This document shows, piece by piece, positions 44,526 to 53,593 of a stretch of 64,000 bases of DNA. The stretch comes from Magnetospirillum aberrantis SpK (lineage in GTDB: Bacteria > Pseudomonadota > Alphaproteobacteria > Rhodospirillales > Magnetospirillaceae), in contig NZ_JAAIYP010000045.1 in assembly GCF_011022235.1 (NCBI RefSeq), positions 97,988 through 161,987 of the forward strand, in the 5' to 3' direction. Position numbers and translations under genes: made by a program. Position 1 is the first letter of the stretch, and each line of letters starts with the position of its first letter. The notes under the pieces are model-generated. The model saw only the letters and a program-made list of their open reading frames with translations, was not told the origin of the DNA and did not search any database.

Positions 44526-45191
44526 ATGACCGGCGGCTTGGGTCATCTGGTGCTGGCGGTGGCGGTTTTCCTGGGCAGCCACAGCCTGACCAACCGCCCC
44601 GGCTTCCGTCGCCGGGCCGAGGCGGTGCTGGGCGGGTCGCGCGGGTTCACCATCGCCTATTCCATCCTCTCGCTGCTGCTGCTGGCGTGGATGATCGCGG
44701 CCTATGTGGCCGCCCCCATGGTGCTGCTTTGGGGCCAGGAACCGTGGATGCGCTGGGTGCCGCCGCTGGTCATGCCGGCGGTGTGCGTGTTGGCGGTGGC
44801 GGGGCTCAGCACCCCCAACCCCTTTTCCATCGGTCCCGGCGCGCATGGTTACGATCCGGCGCGGCCCGGTATCCTGCGCCTGACCCGCCACCCCATCCTG
44901 TGGGCGGCGGGACTGTGGGCGACGGCCCACATGGTGCCGAACGGCGACGTCGGCGCGTTGATCCTGTTCGCGCCGCTGCTGTTGCTGGCGGTGCTGGGGC
45001 CGATGATGCTGGACCGCAAGCGCCGCTGCGTCCTGGGATTCGAGGAATGGAGCCGGCTGGCGGACTTTGCCCGCGACCCGGTGGCGGGAGTGCGCGAAAT
45101 GGGCTGGAAGCGCCTGCTGAACGGTGTACTGCTTTACGCCGCCCTGCTGTACCTGCACGAACCGGTCATCGGGGCGAGTCCCTGGCCGTGA
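44526..45191 (+). CDS. NnrU family membrane protein
   Basis: The 221-residue protein has about six membrane helices. GSHSLTNRPGFRR near the start, RLTRHPILWAAGLWATAHMV and DRKRRCVLGFEEWSRLADFA identify NnrU, a protein found with nitric-oxide and denitrification genes and related to isoprenylcysteine methyltransferase-like folds. It follows folD by four bases, so it is probably in the same transcript. Its exact role is unknown. Confidence 0.9.
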   Translation: MTGGLGHLVLAVAVFLGSHSLTNRPGFRRRAEAVLGGSRGFTIAYSILSLLLLAWMIAAYVAAPMVLLWGQEPWMRWVPPLVMPAVCVLAVAGLSTPNPFSIGPGAHGYDPARPGILRLTRHPILWAAGLWATAHMVPNGDVGALILFAPLLLLAVLGPMMLDRKRRCVLGFEEWSRLADFARDPVAGVREMGWKRLLNGVLLYAALLYLHEPVIGASPWP

Positions 45192-45310
45192 GCGAAGCCG
45201 AGGTGGATTTACATGGGGGTCTGTAAAATGCGGAATTTCATGCAATTAACGAAATCAAATAATTTATTTTCTTTATTCGCTGTTTGTTCTCATTGCGTAG
45301 ACGCGCCTTG

Positions 45311-45331
45311 GACACCTAGAACGGTGGTGTC
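45311..45331. promoter_or_regulatory. Inverted repeat in the toxin-like promoter region
   Basis: GACACC and GGTGTC are separated by nine bases. TTGGAC at 45308 could be the -35 element of the toxin-like mRNA. The preceding bases (45235-45290) are AT-rich and otherwise empty. Confidence 0.3.
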
Positions 45332-45339
45332 TGAAATGA

Positions 45340-45411
45340 AAAGGCGGGGCTTCGCTGGTACCGAAACCCCGCCCTCAGGCAGACCGTGAGCCTGCTGCTA
45401 CGTGGTGTAGC
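45340..45411 (-). ncRNA. Candidate antisense RNA (antitoxin) overlapping the leader of the 31-residue gene
   Basis: On the minus strand a consensus TTGACA (45446-45441) with 17-base spacing to a weak ATTCTT predicts a start near 45411. The RNA would end at a strong terminator: GGCGGGGTTTCG, a seven-base loop, CGAAGCCCCGCC (45373-45343), then TTTTCATTTC. It would be about 70 nt and complementary to the mRNA leader upstream of the toxin-like frame. This is the layout of type I toxin-antitoxin loci. Confidence 0.4.
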
Positions 45412-45469
45412 TGCCCTAAGAATGGCTTTTGGCTCGCGGTTGTCAATGGCAACTGATTGGAGGCCAGTT

Positions 45470-45565
45470 ATGGTTCTTTTCTTGAGGCTTTGCCTGCTTA
45501 TTGTTGAGGCCAGAGAGCTCTTCAAGGAGTTGGTGGAGCGGTGGCGGTTCCCGCCGTTGGGATAA
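45470..45565 (+). CDS. 31-residue hydrophobic peptide, candidate type I toxin
   Basis: ATG at 45470 has a perfect GGAGG seven bases upstream. The peptide begins MVLFLRLCLLIVEARELFKE and continues to WRFPPLG: a hydrophobic N-terminal half and an amphipathic basic C-terminal half, as in small membrane toxins. A perfect rho-independent terminator follows its stop by six bases, and an antisense transcript is predicted over its long leader. I cannot assign a known family. Confidence 0.5.
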   Translation: MVLFLRLCLLIVEARELFKELVERWRFPPLG

Positions 45566-45570
45566 GATTT

Positions 45571-45596
45571 AAGGGCGGCAGATGCCGCCCTTTTTT
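45571..45596 (+). terminator. Rho-independent terminator after the 31-residue gene
   Basis: AGGGCGGCA-GA-TGCCGCCCT followed by TTTTT. A clear, strong terminator. From here to 45749 I see nothing else. Confidence 0.9.
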
Positions 45597-45749
45597 ACGG
45601 ACTACTTGTCCGTGGGGAGCAATAAGGATGGCTGGACTGAGCTTGTCCTCAGGACGATGAAGGTTCACCTGCGCGGCCTGTTAGCTATACCCCTGACGAC
45701 AAAGGTCGGCGTGGCCTTGACGGGCGCTTTGCGCTAAGGTCGCGGCGCC

Positions 45750-46097
45750 ATGACACGCATCATCTACCATATGTGCCGCCGCGACGAATGGGCGGTCGCC
45801 CTGACCGTCGGCTCCTATGCGGGCTCGTCCCAGGACGCCGCCGACGGCTTCATCCATTTCTCGACCGCCGCCCAGGTGGTGGAAAGCGCCGCCCGGCATC
45901 GCGCCGGACAGGACGGGCTGCTGTTGCTGGCGGTCGAGGCCGCCGCCCTGGGCGAATCCCTGAAATGGGAGCCGTCGCGCGGTGGTCAATTGTTTCCCCA
46001 TCTTTACGGCCCGCTGCCGCTGCGCGCGGTCGCCGCTGTTCACGACCTGCCGCTGGGCGGCGATGGTCGCCACGTCTTCCCTCCGCTCGAGGACTGA
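45750..46097 (+). CDS. DUF952 family protein
   Basis: The 115-residue protein has the DUF952 pattern IYHMCRRDEWAVALTVGSYA, DGFIHFSTAAQVVESAARHR and LKWEPSRGGQLFPHLYGPLP. The family is predicted to be enzymatic (related to RNA 2'-phosphotransferase-like folds) but has no proven role. It is often found next to pyrD, as here (4-base gap). Confidence 0.9.
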   Translation: MTRIIYHMCRRDEWAVALTVGSYAGSSQDAADGFIHFSTAAQVVESAARHRAGQDGLLLLAVEAAALGESLKWEPSRGGQLFPHLYGPLPLRAVAAVHDLPLGGDGRHVFPPLED

Positions 46098-46101
46098 TTC
46101 C

Positions 46102-47169
46102 GTGTTCGATTACTTCAAGCTCGCCGGGCCGCTGGTCCGTCTGTTCGATCCCGAATGTGCCCATGGGCTGACCATCAAGGCGCTGAAAAGCGGTCTGGTG
46201 CCGTCACAGCCGCGCGTCACCGCGCCGTCGCTGGAAGTGGCGCTGTGGGGCCTGCGCTTCCCCAACCCGGTCGGTCTTGCCGCCGGTTTCGACAAGAACG
46301 CCGAGGTGCCGGACGCCATGCTGCGCCAGGGCTTCGGCTTCGTCGAAATCGGTTCGGTGACGCCCAGGCCGCAGCCGGGCAATCCCCGCCCGCGCATGTT
46401 CCGTCTGACCGAGGACCACGCGGTCATCAACCGCATGGGCTTCAACAACGAAGGCGTCGAGGCGGTGGCCGCCCGGTTGCAGGCCCGTGCGCGCATCGGC
46501 ATCGTCGGCGCCAATCTGGGCAAGAACAAGGATACCGAGGACGCGGCGTCCGATTACGAAAAGGGCGCGGCACGTCTGGGGCCATTGGCCGATTACATGG
46601 TCATCAACGTGTCGTCGCCCAACACGCCGGGCTTGCGTGCGCTTCAGGGCCGCGACCAGTTGGAAGGATTGGTGGGCCGCACCCGTGCCGCCCTGGACAC
46701 GGCGACCGAGGGCGCCAAACGGCCGCCGTTGCTGTTGAAGATCGCCCCCGACCTCAATGACGAGGATCTGGCCGATATCGCCGCCGTCGCCCTGGGCGGG
46801 GCGCTGGACGGGTTGATCGTTTCCAACACCACCATCGCTCGGCCGGACAGCCTGTGCTCGGTCCATGCCAAGGAAACCGGCGGTCTGTCCGGGGCGCCGT
46901 TGCGAGATGCCGCCACCGCCGTGCTTGCCCGCATGTACACCCTGACCGAAGGCCGCTTGCCGCTGGTCGGCGTCGGCGGCATCGCCAGCGGTGCCGACGC
47001 CTATGCCAAGATCAAGGCCGGCGCCTCGCTGGTGCAGCTTTATTCCGCCCTGGTCTATCAGGGCACGGCCCTGGTCACCCGCATCAACCGCGAACTGATC
47101 GAATTGCTCAAGCGCGACGGCTTCGCCAGCATCGCCGACGCCGTTGGCGCCGGTCACAGGGGGAAATGA
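46102..47169 (+). CDS. pyrD: Quinone-dependent dihydroorotate dehydrogenase (class 2) PyrD
   Basis: The GTG at 46102 starts a 355-residue protein (MFDYFKLAGPLVRLFDPECA). The amphipathic N-terminus marks class 2, which passes electrons to membrane quinone. NPVGLAAGFDKNAEVPDAML, NRMGFNNEGVEAV, NVSSPNTPGLRALQ (catalytic Ser region) and LVGVGGIASGADAYAKIKAG (FMN phosphate site) are intact. This is step four of pyrimidine synthesis. It overlaps the next gene by four bases. Confidence 0.96.
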   Translation: MFDYFKLAGPLVRLFDPECAHGLTIKALKSGLVPSQPRVTAPSLEVALWGLRFPNPVGLAAGFDKNAEVPDAMLRQGFGFVEIGSVTPRPQPGNPRPRMFRLTEDHAVINRMGFNNEGVEAVAARLQARARIGIVGANLGKNKDTEDAASDYEKGAARLGPLADYMVINVSSPNTPGLRALQGRDQLEGLVGRTRAALDTATEGAKRPPLLLKIAPDLNDEDLADIAAVALGGALDGLIVSNTTIARPDSLCSVHAKETGGLSGAPLRDAATAVLARMYTLTEGRLPLVGVGGIASGADAYAKIKAGASLVQLYSALVYQGTALVTRINRELIELLKRDGFASIADAVGAGHRGK

Positions 47170-48035
47170 TGCCGATCCGCCAGATCGCCGGTCTGTCCGA
47201 GGTGGCGTCGGGTTTCGACGGCTTCATCCTGGATCTGTGGGGCGTCATCCATGACGGGGTCGAGGCCTATCCCGGCGCCCGCGACACCCTGGCCGCGCTG
47301 CGCGCCGCCGGCAAGACGACATTGCTGCTGTCCAACGCCCCGCGCCGTGGCGACGCGCTGGTCGAACAACTGGCCCGCATGGGCATCGGCCGCGACATGT
47401 ACGACCATGTGCTGTCATCGGGCGAGGCGGTGCACATGGAATTGGCGCGGCGCACCGACCCGTTCTACGCGACCTTGGGCCGCAACATCTACCACATGGG
47501 GCCGGAACGCGACGAAAACGTCTTCGCCGGCCTTGATCTGGTGCCGGTGGACATCGAGCACGCCGATTTCATCCTCAACACCGGCCCTTGGGACCTGGAG
47601 GAAACGGTCGAGGATTACGTGCCCAAGATGAAGGACGGTTTGGCCCGCAACCTGCCGATGATCTGCGCCAACCCCGACCATGTGGTGATCCGCCAAGGCA
47701 AGCCGGTGGTCTGTGCCGGCGCCCTGGCCGCGCGTTACGCGGAAATGGGCGGCGTGGTGTCCATGCGCGGCAAGCCCGACCCGGCCATCTACGACAACGC
47801 GCTGGAACTGCTTGGTGTCGAGCGGGCCAAGGTGCTGGCGGTGGGCGACGCGCTGCACACCGACGTCAAGGGCGCCAACGCCGCCGGCCTGTGCGCGGTG
47901 TTCGTGACCCAGGGCATCCACGCCGCCGAACTGGGCATCCGTCCGGGCGAGGTCGCCGATCCAGAAACCTTGCGCCAAGTGGTGAGCCGCCATGGCGAAC
48001 GCCCCTTGGCCGCCATCCCCACCTTCCGGTGGTGA
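47166..48035 (+). CDS. HAD-superfamily phosphatase, TIGR01459 type
   Basis: The 289-residue protein has FDGFILDLWGVIHDGVEAYP (motif I, where the first Asp is the nucleophile), LLLSNAPRRGD (motif II), a cap domain, and KPDPAIYDNALELLGVERAK with VLAVGDALHTDVKGANAAG (motifs III and IV). The subfamily is typical of alphaproteobacteria; a sugar-phosphate or nucleotide substrate is only a guess. It overlaps pyrD by four bases. Confidence 0.9.
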   Translation: MMPIRQIAGLSEVASGFDGFILDLWGVIHDGVEAYPGARDTLAALRAAGKTTLLLSNAPRRGDALVEQLARMGIGRDMYDHVLSSGEAVHMELARRTDPFYATLGRNIYHMGPERDENVFAGLDLVPVDIEHADFILNTGPWDLEETVEDYVPKMKDGLARNLPMICANPDHVVIRQGKPVVCAGALAARYAEMGGVVSMRGKPDPAIYDNALELLGVERAKVLAVGDALHTDVKGANAAGLCAVFVTQGIHAAELGIRPGEVADPETLRQVVSRHGERPLAAIPTFRW

Positions 48036-48057
48036 CACAAAACAAGAGAGCGAACCG

Positions 48058-49080
48058 ATGAATTACGAAACCGACGTCGTTGTGGTGGGAGCCGGCCCGG
48101 TGGGCCTGTTCGCCGTGTTCGAATGCGGCATGGTCAAACTGAAATGCCATGTGGTCGATGCGCTCGACGCCGTCGGCGGCCAATGTGCCGCGCTTTACCC
48201 GGAAAAGCCCATCTACGACATTCCCGGCCATCCGTCGATCCTGGCCGCCGACCTGATCGAGCGGCTCAAGGAACAGGCGGCGCCCTTTGCCCCCACTTAC
48301 CATCTGGGCCGCCAGATGGTCGGGCTGGAACGCTTGGGCGAAGCATGGCGCTGCTCCCTGTCCGACGGTACGGTGATCACCGCACGGGCGGTGATCGTCG
48401 CCGCCGGCGGCGGCGCCTTCGGCCCCAACCGTCCGCCGCTGGACGGTATCGAAGCGTACGAGGGCAAGGGCGCGGGCAACGGCGTCGCCTATTTCGTCAC
48501 CCGGCGCGAGGATTACCGCGGCAAGCGCGTAGTCATCGCCGGCGGTGGCGATTCGGCGGTGGATTGGGCCATCTCGCTGTCCGAGGTGGCGGCCAAGGTC
48601 ATGGTGGTGCACCGCCGCCCCAAGTTCCGCGCCGCCCCCGAATCCGAGGCGCGCCTGAAGGCCTTGGCCGAGGCCGGCACCGTCGACCTGGTGGTGCCCT
48701 ATCAACTGCATGGCCTGGAAGGCGAAAACGGCAAGCTGTCGGCGGTGGTGGTCTCGACGCTTGATGGCGACACCCGCCGCCTGGAAGCCGATGCGCTGTT
48801 GCCGTTCTTCGGTCTGGCCACCGACCTGGGACCGATCGCCGGCTGGGGCCTGGGCATGGACCGCAGCCAGATCGCGGTGGATGCCGCCACCATGGCGACC
48901 AACGCGCCGGGCATCCTGGCGGCCGGCGACGTCTGCACCTATCCCGGCAAGCTCAAGCTGATCCTGGCCGGCTTCGCCGAGGCCGCACGCGCCGCCCACA
49001 CCGCCCACGAGGTGACCCATCCCGGCGAGGCGCTGCATTTCGAACATTCCACCACGTCGGGTGTCCCTGGGGCCAAGTAA
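48058..49080 (+). CDS. Ferredoxin/flavodoxin-NADP reductase-like flavoprotein (thioredoxin reductase-like type)
   Basis: The 340-residue protein has two dinucleotide folds: DVVVVGAGPVGLFAVFECGM for FAD and RVVIAGGGDSAVDWAISLSE for NADPH. VGGQCAALYPEKPIYDIPGH is characteristic of the YumC-type reductases; a single Cys stands where thioredoxin reductases have a CxxC in the second domain, so disulfide chemistry is not expected. GILAAGDVCTYPGKLKLILA closes the FAD site. It supplies or takes electrons from ferredoxin. Confidence 0.9.
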   Translation: MNYETDVVVVGAGPVGLFAVFECGMVKLKCHVVDALDAVGGQCAALYPEKPIYDIPGHPSILAADLIERLKEQAAPFAPTYHLGRQMVGLERLGEAWRCSLSDGTVITARAVIVAAGGGAFGPNRPPLDGIEAYEGKGAGNGVAYFVTRREDYRGKRVVIAGGGDSAVDWAISLSEVAAKVMVVHRRPKFRAAPESEARLKALAEAGTVDLVVPYQLHGLEGENGKLSAVVVSTLDGDTRRLEADALLPFFGLATDLGPIAGWGLGMDRSQIAVDAATMATNAPGILAAGDVCTYPGKLKLILAGFAEAARAAHTAHEVTHPGEALHFEHSTTSGVPGAK

Positions 49081-49088
49081 GCAAACGC

Positions 49089-49129
49089 CGTCGCGTCCAA
49101 TGCCGGCTTGTCCGGCATTGGACGCGACG
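49089..49129 (+). terminator. Strong hairpin after the flavoprotein gene
   Basis: An 18-base perfect stem begins CGTCGCGTCC and ends GGACGCGACG around the loop CTTGT, nine bases after the stop codon. There is no T run, so it may stop transcription in either direction or protect the 3' end. Confidence 0.65.
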
Positions 49130-49257
49130 CGATATTCTACTTCCGCGCAAAAGAGCTCCTCTCTTTCTGCATTAGTGAAGGTTCGTTCCCAGGGGTCACT
49201 ATGGTCCTGTCAACAAAGGACGTTTGACGGCGGGACGGTTTCCCAAGGCGCGGGACC

Positions 49258-50238
49258 ATGGCAACAAGCTTCATCGACAGACGTTCGCTCCTGCGGATCA
49301 TCGGCTGTTCCGCCTGCGCCCTTGGCCTGACGCCCTTCGACGCATCGGGCACGGTAAAAAAACTTGCTTACGTTGTGTCCGACCTGCGCATTCCGTTCTG
49401 GAACATCATGTGGCGCGGCGTCCACGAGCGCGCGGCGGCCCTGGGCTATCAGGCCAAGGCCTACAGCGCCGGCAACGACGCCAAGACCGAGATCTCCAAC
49501 CTTGTCGCCGCCATAAAGTCCAAGGTCGACGGCATCGTGCTGTCGCCGACCAATTCGTCGTCGGCCGTCACCTTGCTGAGATTGGCCAAGGAAGCCGCTA
49601 TTCCGGTGGTGGTGGCCGATATCGGCGCCGACAGCGGCGATTATGTGTCCTACATCTCGTCGGACAACCGCGACGGCGCCTATCGTATCGGCCGCATCCT
49701 CGCCGCCAAGTTGAAGGAACGGGGATGGACCGACGGCCGCGTCGCCATCGTCGCCATTCCACAAAAACGTGCCAACGGCCAATCCCGCACGGCCGGTTTC
49801 ATGCAGGCCATGCAGGAAGCCGGCATCCGAGGCGCCGGCATTCGCCAGCAAGTGGATTTCTCGTACCAGGAAACGTTCGACCATACCCGCGACCTGTTGG
49901 CCGCCGCCCCCGACATCCGCGCCGTCTGGCTTCAGGGATCGGACCGCTATCAAGCCGCGCTCGACGCCATCGCCGACGCCGGACGCACGGGGCAGGTGCT
50001 GTTGCTGACCTTCGACGCCGAACCCGAGTTCCTGGATCTCATCCCGCGCGGCATCCTGGCCGGGGCCGGAATGCAACAGCCGTTCCTGATGGGAGAAAAA
50101 GCGGTCGAGACCATGGATCGCCACCTGAGCGGACAGGCGGTCGAACGGGAACAGAAATTACCGGTGCTGGCCGTGTCGGACGAAAACATCGCGGTGGAAA
50201 TGGAAACCATCCGACGGAACGTGCTGGGTCTGAGATGA
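49258..50238 (+). CDS. Periplasmic sugar-binding protein (ABC substrate-binding type) coupled to a kinase
   Basis: The 326-residue protein starts with a signal containing RRSLLRIIG, compatible with Tat or Sec export. The body is a type I periplasmic binding fold: [60 protein letters not shown] and [14 protein letters not shown]. No transporter genes are near. Instead its stop overlaps the start of a sensor kinase (ATGA), so it probably presents a sugar or similar ligand to that kinase. Confidence 0.85.
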   Translation: MATSFIDRRSLLRIIGCSACALGLTPFDASGTVKKLAYVVSDLRIPFWNIMWRGVHERAAALGYQAKAYSAGNDAKTEISNLVAAIKSKVDGIVLSPTNSSSAVTLLRLAKEAAIPVVVADIGADSGDYVSYISSDNRDGAYRIGRILAAKLKERGWTDGRVAIVAIPQKRANGQSRTAGFMQAMQEAGIRGAGIRQQVDFSYQETFDHTRDLLAAAPDIRAVWLQGSDRYQAALDAIADAGRTGQVLLLTFDAEPEFLDLIPRGILAGAGMQQPFLMGEKAVETMDRHLSGQAVEREQKLPVLAVSDENIAVEMETIRRNVLGLR

Positions 50239-52133
50239 CACGCCCCAGCTATTCCATCTTCACCGTCATCGGGTTGGCGATCGTGCTGACCGTCGCCGCC
50301 GTGATGGCGGTCAGCGGCATCGCCACGTTCCTGTATGCCAAGAGCGTCATCTCCGCCGAATTGCGCACGCATACCGAGGACAAGGCCGACACCATCGCCC
50401 GTGGCGCCGCCCCCTATGTCCAGGCTTATGCGGTCAACGACTATCTCGGCATCCTGAACCGCGAGATGGAGGAAGCGGATTTCCTGGCGATCACGCTTCG
50501 GGACTTCCGCATGGCCGAACTCACCGGGCAGGCGGATTTCGTCTCGGGCAAGGTGCGGGTGACGCCCGACACCGTGGTCGATTACGACCCGGACGACGCG
50601 ACGCATCGTGCCATGACCGCCAATTGCTTCCATTCCAGCCGGGTGCCGGTTCTCGCCGACACCGGCCAAACCGTCGGCGAGGTCGCCATTTGCGCCTCGG
50701 ACCTGTCGGTCCAACGCGAACTTCAGCGGACCATCCGCGACACAACGGTCAATCTGGCCCTGGTTTCGATCATCCTGATCGCCGTGTTGTCGCTGATCGT
50801 CTATCGCATCGTGATCATTCCGGTTACCGGCATCGCCGACGCGGTGTCGCGCACGGATGCCCGCGGCGTTCCGATCGCCCCCGCCACGGTGAACGGCCCG
50901 CGGGAGATTTCCGCGCTGGCCGGCGGCATCAACCGGATGATGGCGATGATCCGCGCCTCGATCGACAACATCGAACAAAACCACGCCGAACTGGAACGCC
51001 ATCAGGCGGCGTTGGCGGCGGCCGAGCGTGCCCAGCGCGAGATCATCTGGGGCACCCATGCCGGCACCTGGGAATGGAACGTGGAAAGCGGCGACCTCAA
51101 GCTGAACGACCGATGGGCCGAGATCGTCGGCTACACGCTGGACGAACTCAACCCGGTCAGCATCGAGACGTGGCAGCGCCTTGCCCATCCCGACGACCTG
51201 GCCCGCTCGGACGCCGCGCTTGAACGCTATTTCTCGGGCGAGACCGAGTTCTACGAATGTGAATGCCGCATGCGCCACAAGACGGACGAATGGGTGTGGG
51301 TGCTGGACCGCGGCAAAGTGGCGGAATGGACAGCCGACGGACGGCCGCTGCGCATGTCGGGCACTCATCTCGACATCACCGAACGCAAGCGGGTCGAGGC
51401 GGAACAAGAAAGGATCAAGGACAACCTGCGGCGGTCGAACGAAGACCTTGAACAGTTTTCCTATGCCATCTCGCACGACCTTCAGACGCCGCTGCGCAAC
51501 GTCTCGAGCTTCCTGCAACTTCTGCAACGGCGGTGTGGCGACCAGTTGCCCGCCGACGCCAACGAATACATCGACTTCGCGGTAAGCGGCGCCAAGCGCA
51601 TGTCCGAGATGATCCTGAGCCTTCTCGAATATTCCAGGGTCGGCTCGCATGGACGGACGTTCGAACCTCTGGACCTGGGCGACGCCCTGAACACCGCCTT
51701 GCAGGACCTGTCGACCACCCTGGCCGACAGGAACGCCGAAATCATCGCCGGCCCCTTGCCCCGTGTCATGGCCGATTCCTCGCAAATGGCGCGCCTGTTC
51801 GAAAACCTGCTCGGCAACGCCGTCAAATACCAGCGTCCCGAAACCCGGCCAAGAATCACCGTTTCCGCCCGCCAAACGGACGAAATGTGGGCAATCGCCG
51901 TGACCGACAACGGCATCGGCATCCCCCCGGATCAGATAGAGCAATTGTTCAAGGTGTTCCGCCGCCTGCACACCTACGAACAATTCGAAGGCAACGGCGT
52001 CGGTCTGGCGGTGTGCAAACGGATCGTCATGCGCCATGGCGGACGGATCTGGGTGGAATCCGCTGGCATCGACCAGGGCAGCCGTTTCGTCTTCACCTTG
52101 CCGGTCATGGCGGAACCGTCGCCCAACCGGTGA
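50235..52133 (+). CDS. Membrane sensor histidine kinase with periplasmic sensor, HAMP-like and PAS domains
   Basis: The ATG at 50235 gives 632 residues. Helix 1 (about 8-35), a periplasmic part (about 36-170), helix 2 (about 172-197), a HAMP-like linker (to about 250), a PAS domain (about 270-390, with [20 protein letters not shown] and its PAC end [11 protein letters not shown]) and the kinase core follow. His 414 lies in [18 protein letters not shown]. ATPase boxes: [32 protein letters not shown]. Translation is coupled to the binding protein upstream. No response regulator is adjacent. Confidence 0.92.
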   Translation: MTRPSYSIFTVIGLAIVLTVAAVMAVSGIATFLYAKSVISAELRTHTEDKADTIARGAAPYVQAYAVNDYLGILNREMEEADFLAITLRDFRMAELTGQADFVSGKVRVTPDTVVDYDPDDATHRAMTANCFHSSRVPVLADTGQTVGEVAICASDLSVQRELQRTIRDTTVNLALVSIILIAVLSLIVYRIVIIPVTGIADAVSRTDARGVPIAPATVNGPREISALAGGINRMMAMIRASIDNIEQNHAELERHQAALAAAERAQREIIWGTHAGTWEWNVESGDLKLNDRWAEIVGYTLDELNPVSIETWQRLAHPDDLARSDAALERYFSGETEFYECECRMRHKTDEWVWVLDRGKVAEWTADGRPLRMSGTHLDITERKRVEAEQERIKDNLRRSNEDLEQFSYAISHDLQTPLRNVSSFLQLLQRRCGDQLPADANEYIDFAVSGAKRMSEMILSLLEYSRVGSHGRTFEPLDLGDALNTALQDLSTTLADRNAEIIAGPLPRVMADSSQMARLFENLLGNAVKYQRPETRPRITVSARQTDEMWAIAVTDNGIGIPPDQIEQLFKVFRRLHTYEQFEGNGVGLAVCKRIVMRHGGRIWVESAGIDQGSRFVFTLPVMAEPSPNR

Positions 52134-52136
52134 CGT

Positions 52137-52256
52137 CTAGTTGTGGAGTCGCATGACGTTGTCGCCGGTCAGACCGAGTCGGCTGATGGGTGTCTGCGCC
52201 TTCAAGCTACCATGCGGTCGGTGCCAATTGTAGCGGTGAAGGCCGCAGTCGGCCCG
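52137..52256 (-). pseudogene. C-terminal fragment of an IS481/IS3-type transposase
   Basis: YNWHRPHGSLKAQTPISRLG and GDNVMRLHN are the usual end of an integrase-core (DDE) transposase. Only about 40 residues remain, up to a junction near 52256. Confidence 0.7.
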
Positions 52257-52335
52257 CTTGCTGGCCCCGTTTGACGGTGCCAGCCTTGGCGATGGTGCAA
52301 GCACCGTGGTTTGCACCGATGCCAAGGGCGAGGTG

Positions 52336-52427
52336 ATGGGGCAGGTTCATGTTCTGACCGGGCCGGAACGGCGGCGGCATTGGACGGCGGAGCAGAAGCG
52401 GGCGCTTGTCGCGGCGGCGTTTGCGCC
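52336..52427 (+). pseudogene. N-terminal fragment of an IS66-type orfA (TnpA) gene
   Basis: MGQVHVLTGPERRRHWTAEQ and RALVAAAFAPGG match the first 30 residues of IS66 TnpA. The frame runs into a run of 13 G residues at 52428 and the rest is missing. Confidence 0.65.
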
Positions 52428-52440
52428 GGGGGGGGGGGGG
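52428..52440. repeat. Run of 13 G
   Basis: A homopolymer at the junction of the IS66 fragment with the next gene's 3' end. It is prone to slippage in the cell and to length errors in sequencing. Confidence 0.8.
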
Positions 52441-52453
52441 TGGCCGAGGCATC

Positions 52454-53479
52454 TCACCAGCGCATGACGCCGCCGATCGGCTTTTTCTTGGCTTGTTCAA
52501 AGCCGCGCTTGGTCACCAGGACCCATTCGTTGACCTGCATGAAGCGCGGTGCCAGGAACTGGTACAATTCGCGGATACGCGCGATGTTCTCTTCGGACTT
52601 CACCACGAACACCGTCTTCCACACCGGCAGGATGTCTTCCCACGGCAACAGGCGGCGGTGCACTTCGTCGCGGACCTCGCGGATGTAATCGATCTGGTTG
52701 TCGATATTCTTCAGCATCGCCAGGATTTCGCCGGTCTGGGCGTCCACTTGGTCGAAATAATCCACCAGGATCTTGAGCGCACGCTGATAGAGCCGCGCCA
52801 CCTGATCCGTCGTTTCGATCATGCCGCGATCCGAGCTGTACAGGCGGCGCAGCCCCTGGACCTTTTCGTCGTTGCGGCTGATTTCCGCGTAGATGTCGCG
52901 CTCGGCCTCGATATAGGCCAGTTCCTTGGCCAGCGTTTCGATATACAGCACCACCTGTTCGCGGTTCTCGCGTCCCAAGCCCAGGGCCTCGGCCGCTTCC
53001 GAGAAGGCGAGCTGCACGTTCTTCTTGACCTGCGGGTCCTCGGCGATCTGCATCAGCTCTTCGGACGAGGTGAAGATGTGTTCGTTGCCGGTCAGCCAGG
53101 TGACCAACTGCATGGTCAGGCGTTGCCGGGCGATGCGCAGATGGCGTTCGGACGGTTCCCACGACGCCTCGCGCGTCAGGATTTCCTTGGGCAGCGGGTC
53201 GCCGACCCTGAGGCCGCGCACGAATTGCAGTCCCTCGGCCACTTTGGACAGCATCTGGCCGTCGGCGGTTTGGTCGGTCAGCATGAATTCGCGGCGGATA
53301 CCATCAAAGCCCAGAACCGCCTCGTTACTGGCCAGCTTGATCACCGCCACCGCTTCGCCGGTGTCGGTCAGGCGGAAGTAAAGGTCTTCGAACGAACCGA
53401 AGAACTTGTGTTCGAAGTGGACGCAGTTCTCGCCCATTTCGGCCGCCGGCTTCTTGTCGGTATTGGCTTCACCAGCCAT
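52454..53479 (-). CDS. Conserved hypothetical protein, 341 residues
   Basis: I do not recognise a named family. It is soluble, acidic and largely helical, with long helices (QVVLYIETLAKELAYIEAER, IDNQIDYIREVRDEVHRRLL). The start at 53479 or three codons upstream (53488) is uncertain. The C-terminus GGVMRW ends only 13 bases from the G run and IS66 fragment, so the gene's natural end could have been altered. It lies 114 bases from ubiV in the same direction. Confidence 0.65.
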   Translation of the reverse strand: MAGEANTDKKPAAEMGENCVHFEHKFFGSFEDLYFRLTDTGEAVAVIKLASNEAVLGFDGIRREFMLTDQTADGQMLSKVAEGLQFVRGLRVGDPLPKEILTREASWEPSERHLRIARQRLTMQLVTWLTGNEHIFTSSEELMQIAEDPQVKKNVQLAFSEAAEALGLGRENREQVVLYIETLAKELAYIEAERDIYAEISRNDEKVQGLRRLYSSDRGMIETTDQVARLYQRALKILVDYFDQVDAQTGEILAMLKNIDNQIDYIREVRDEVHRRLLPWEDILPVWKTVFVVKSEENIARIRELYQFLAPRFMQVNEWVLVTKRGFEQAKKKPIGGVMRW

Positions 53480-53593
53480 TCCACCCATCCTTGCCTTTCC
53501 CCGCGGCCCCGTCCCCAATCACGGTCGCCGCCCCCAAGGGATGACAGTATGCAGGCGCCGCGTCCGGCCGACAAGAGGTTGCCGTGCCGGGAT

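Noticed and set aside
49224..50234. The kinase frame stays open for 337 codons upstream of 50235, suggesting a 969-residue protein
   Set aside because: The extra part is the shadow of the sugar-binding protein gene in another frame (Arg/Pro/His-rich), and a good ATG overlaps that gene's stop.
49950..52037. A 695-codon open frame opposite the kinase
   Set aside because: Antisense shadow with His/Val/Gly/Asp-rich composition.
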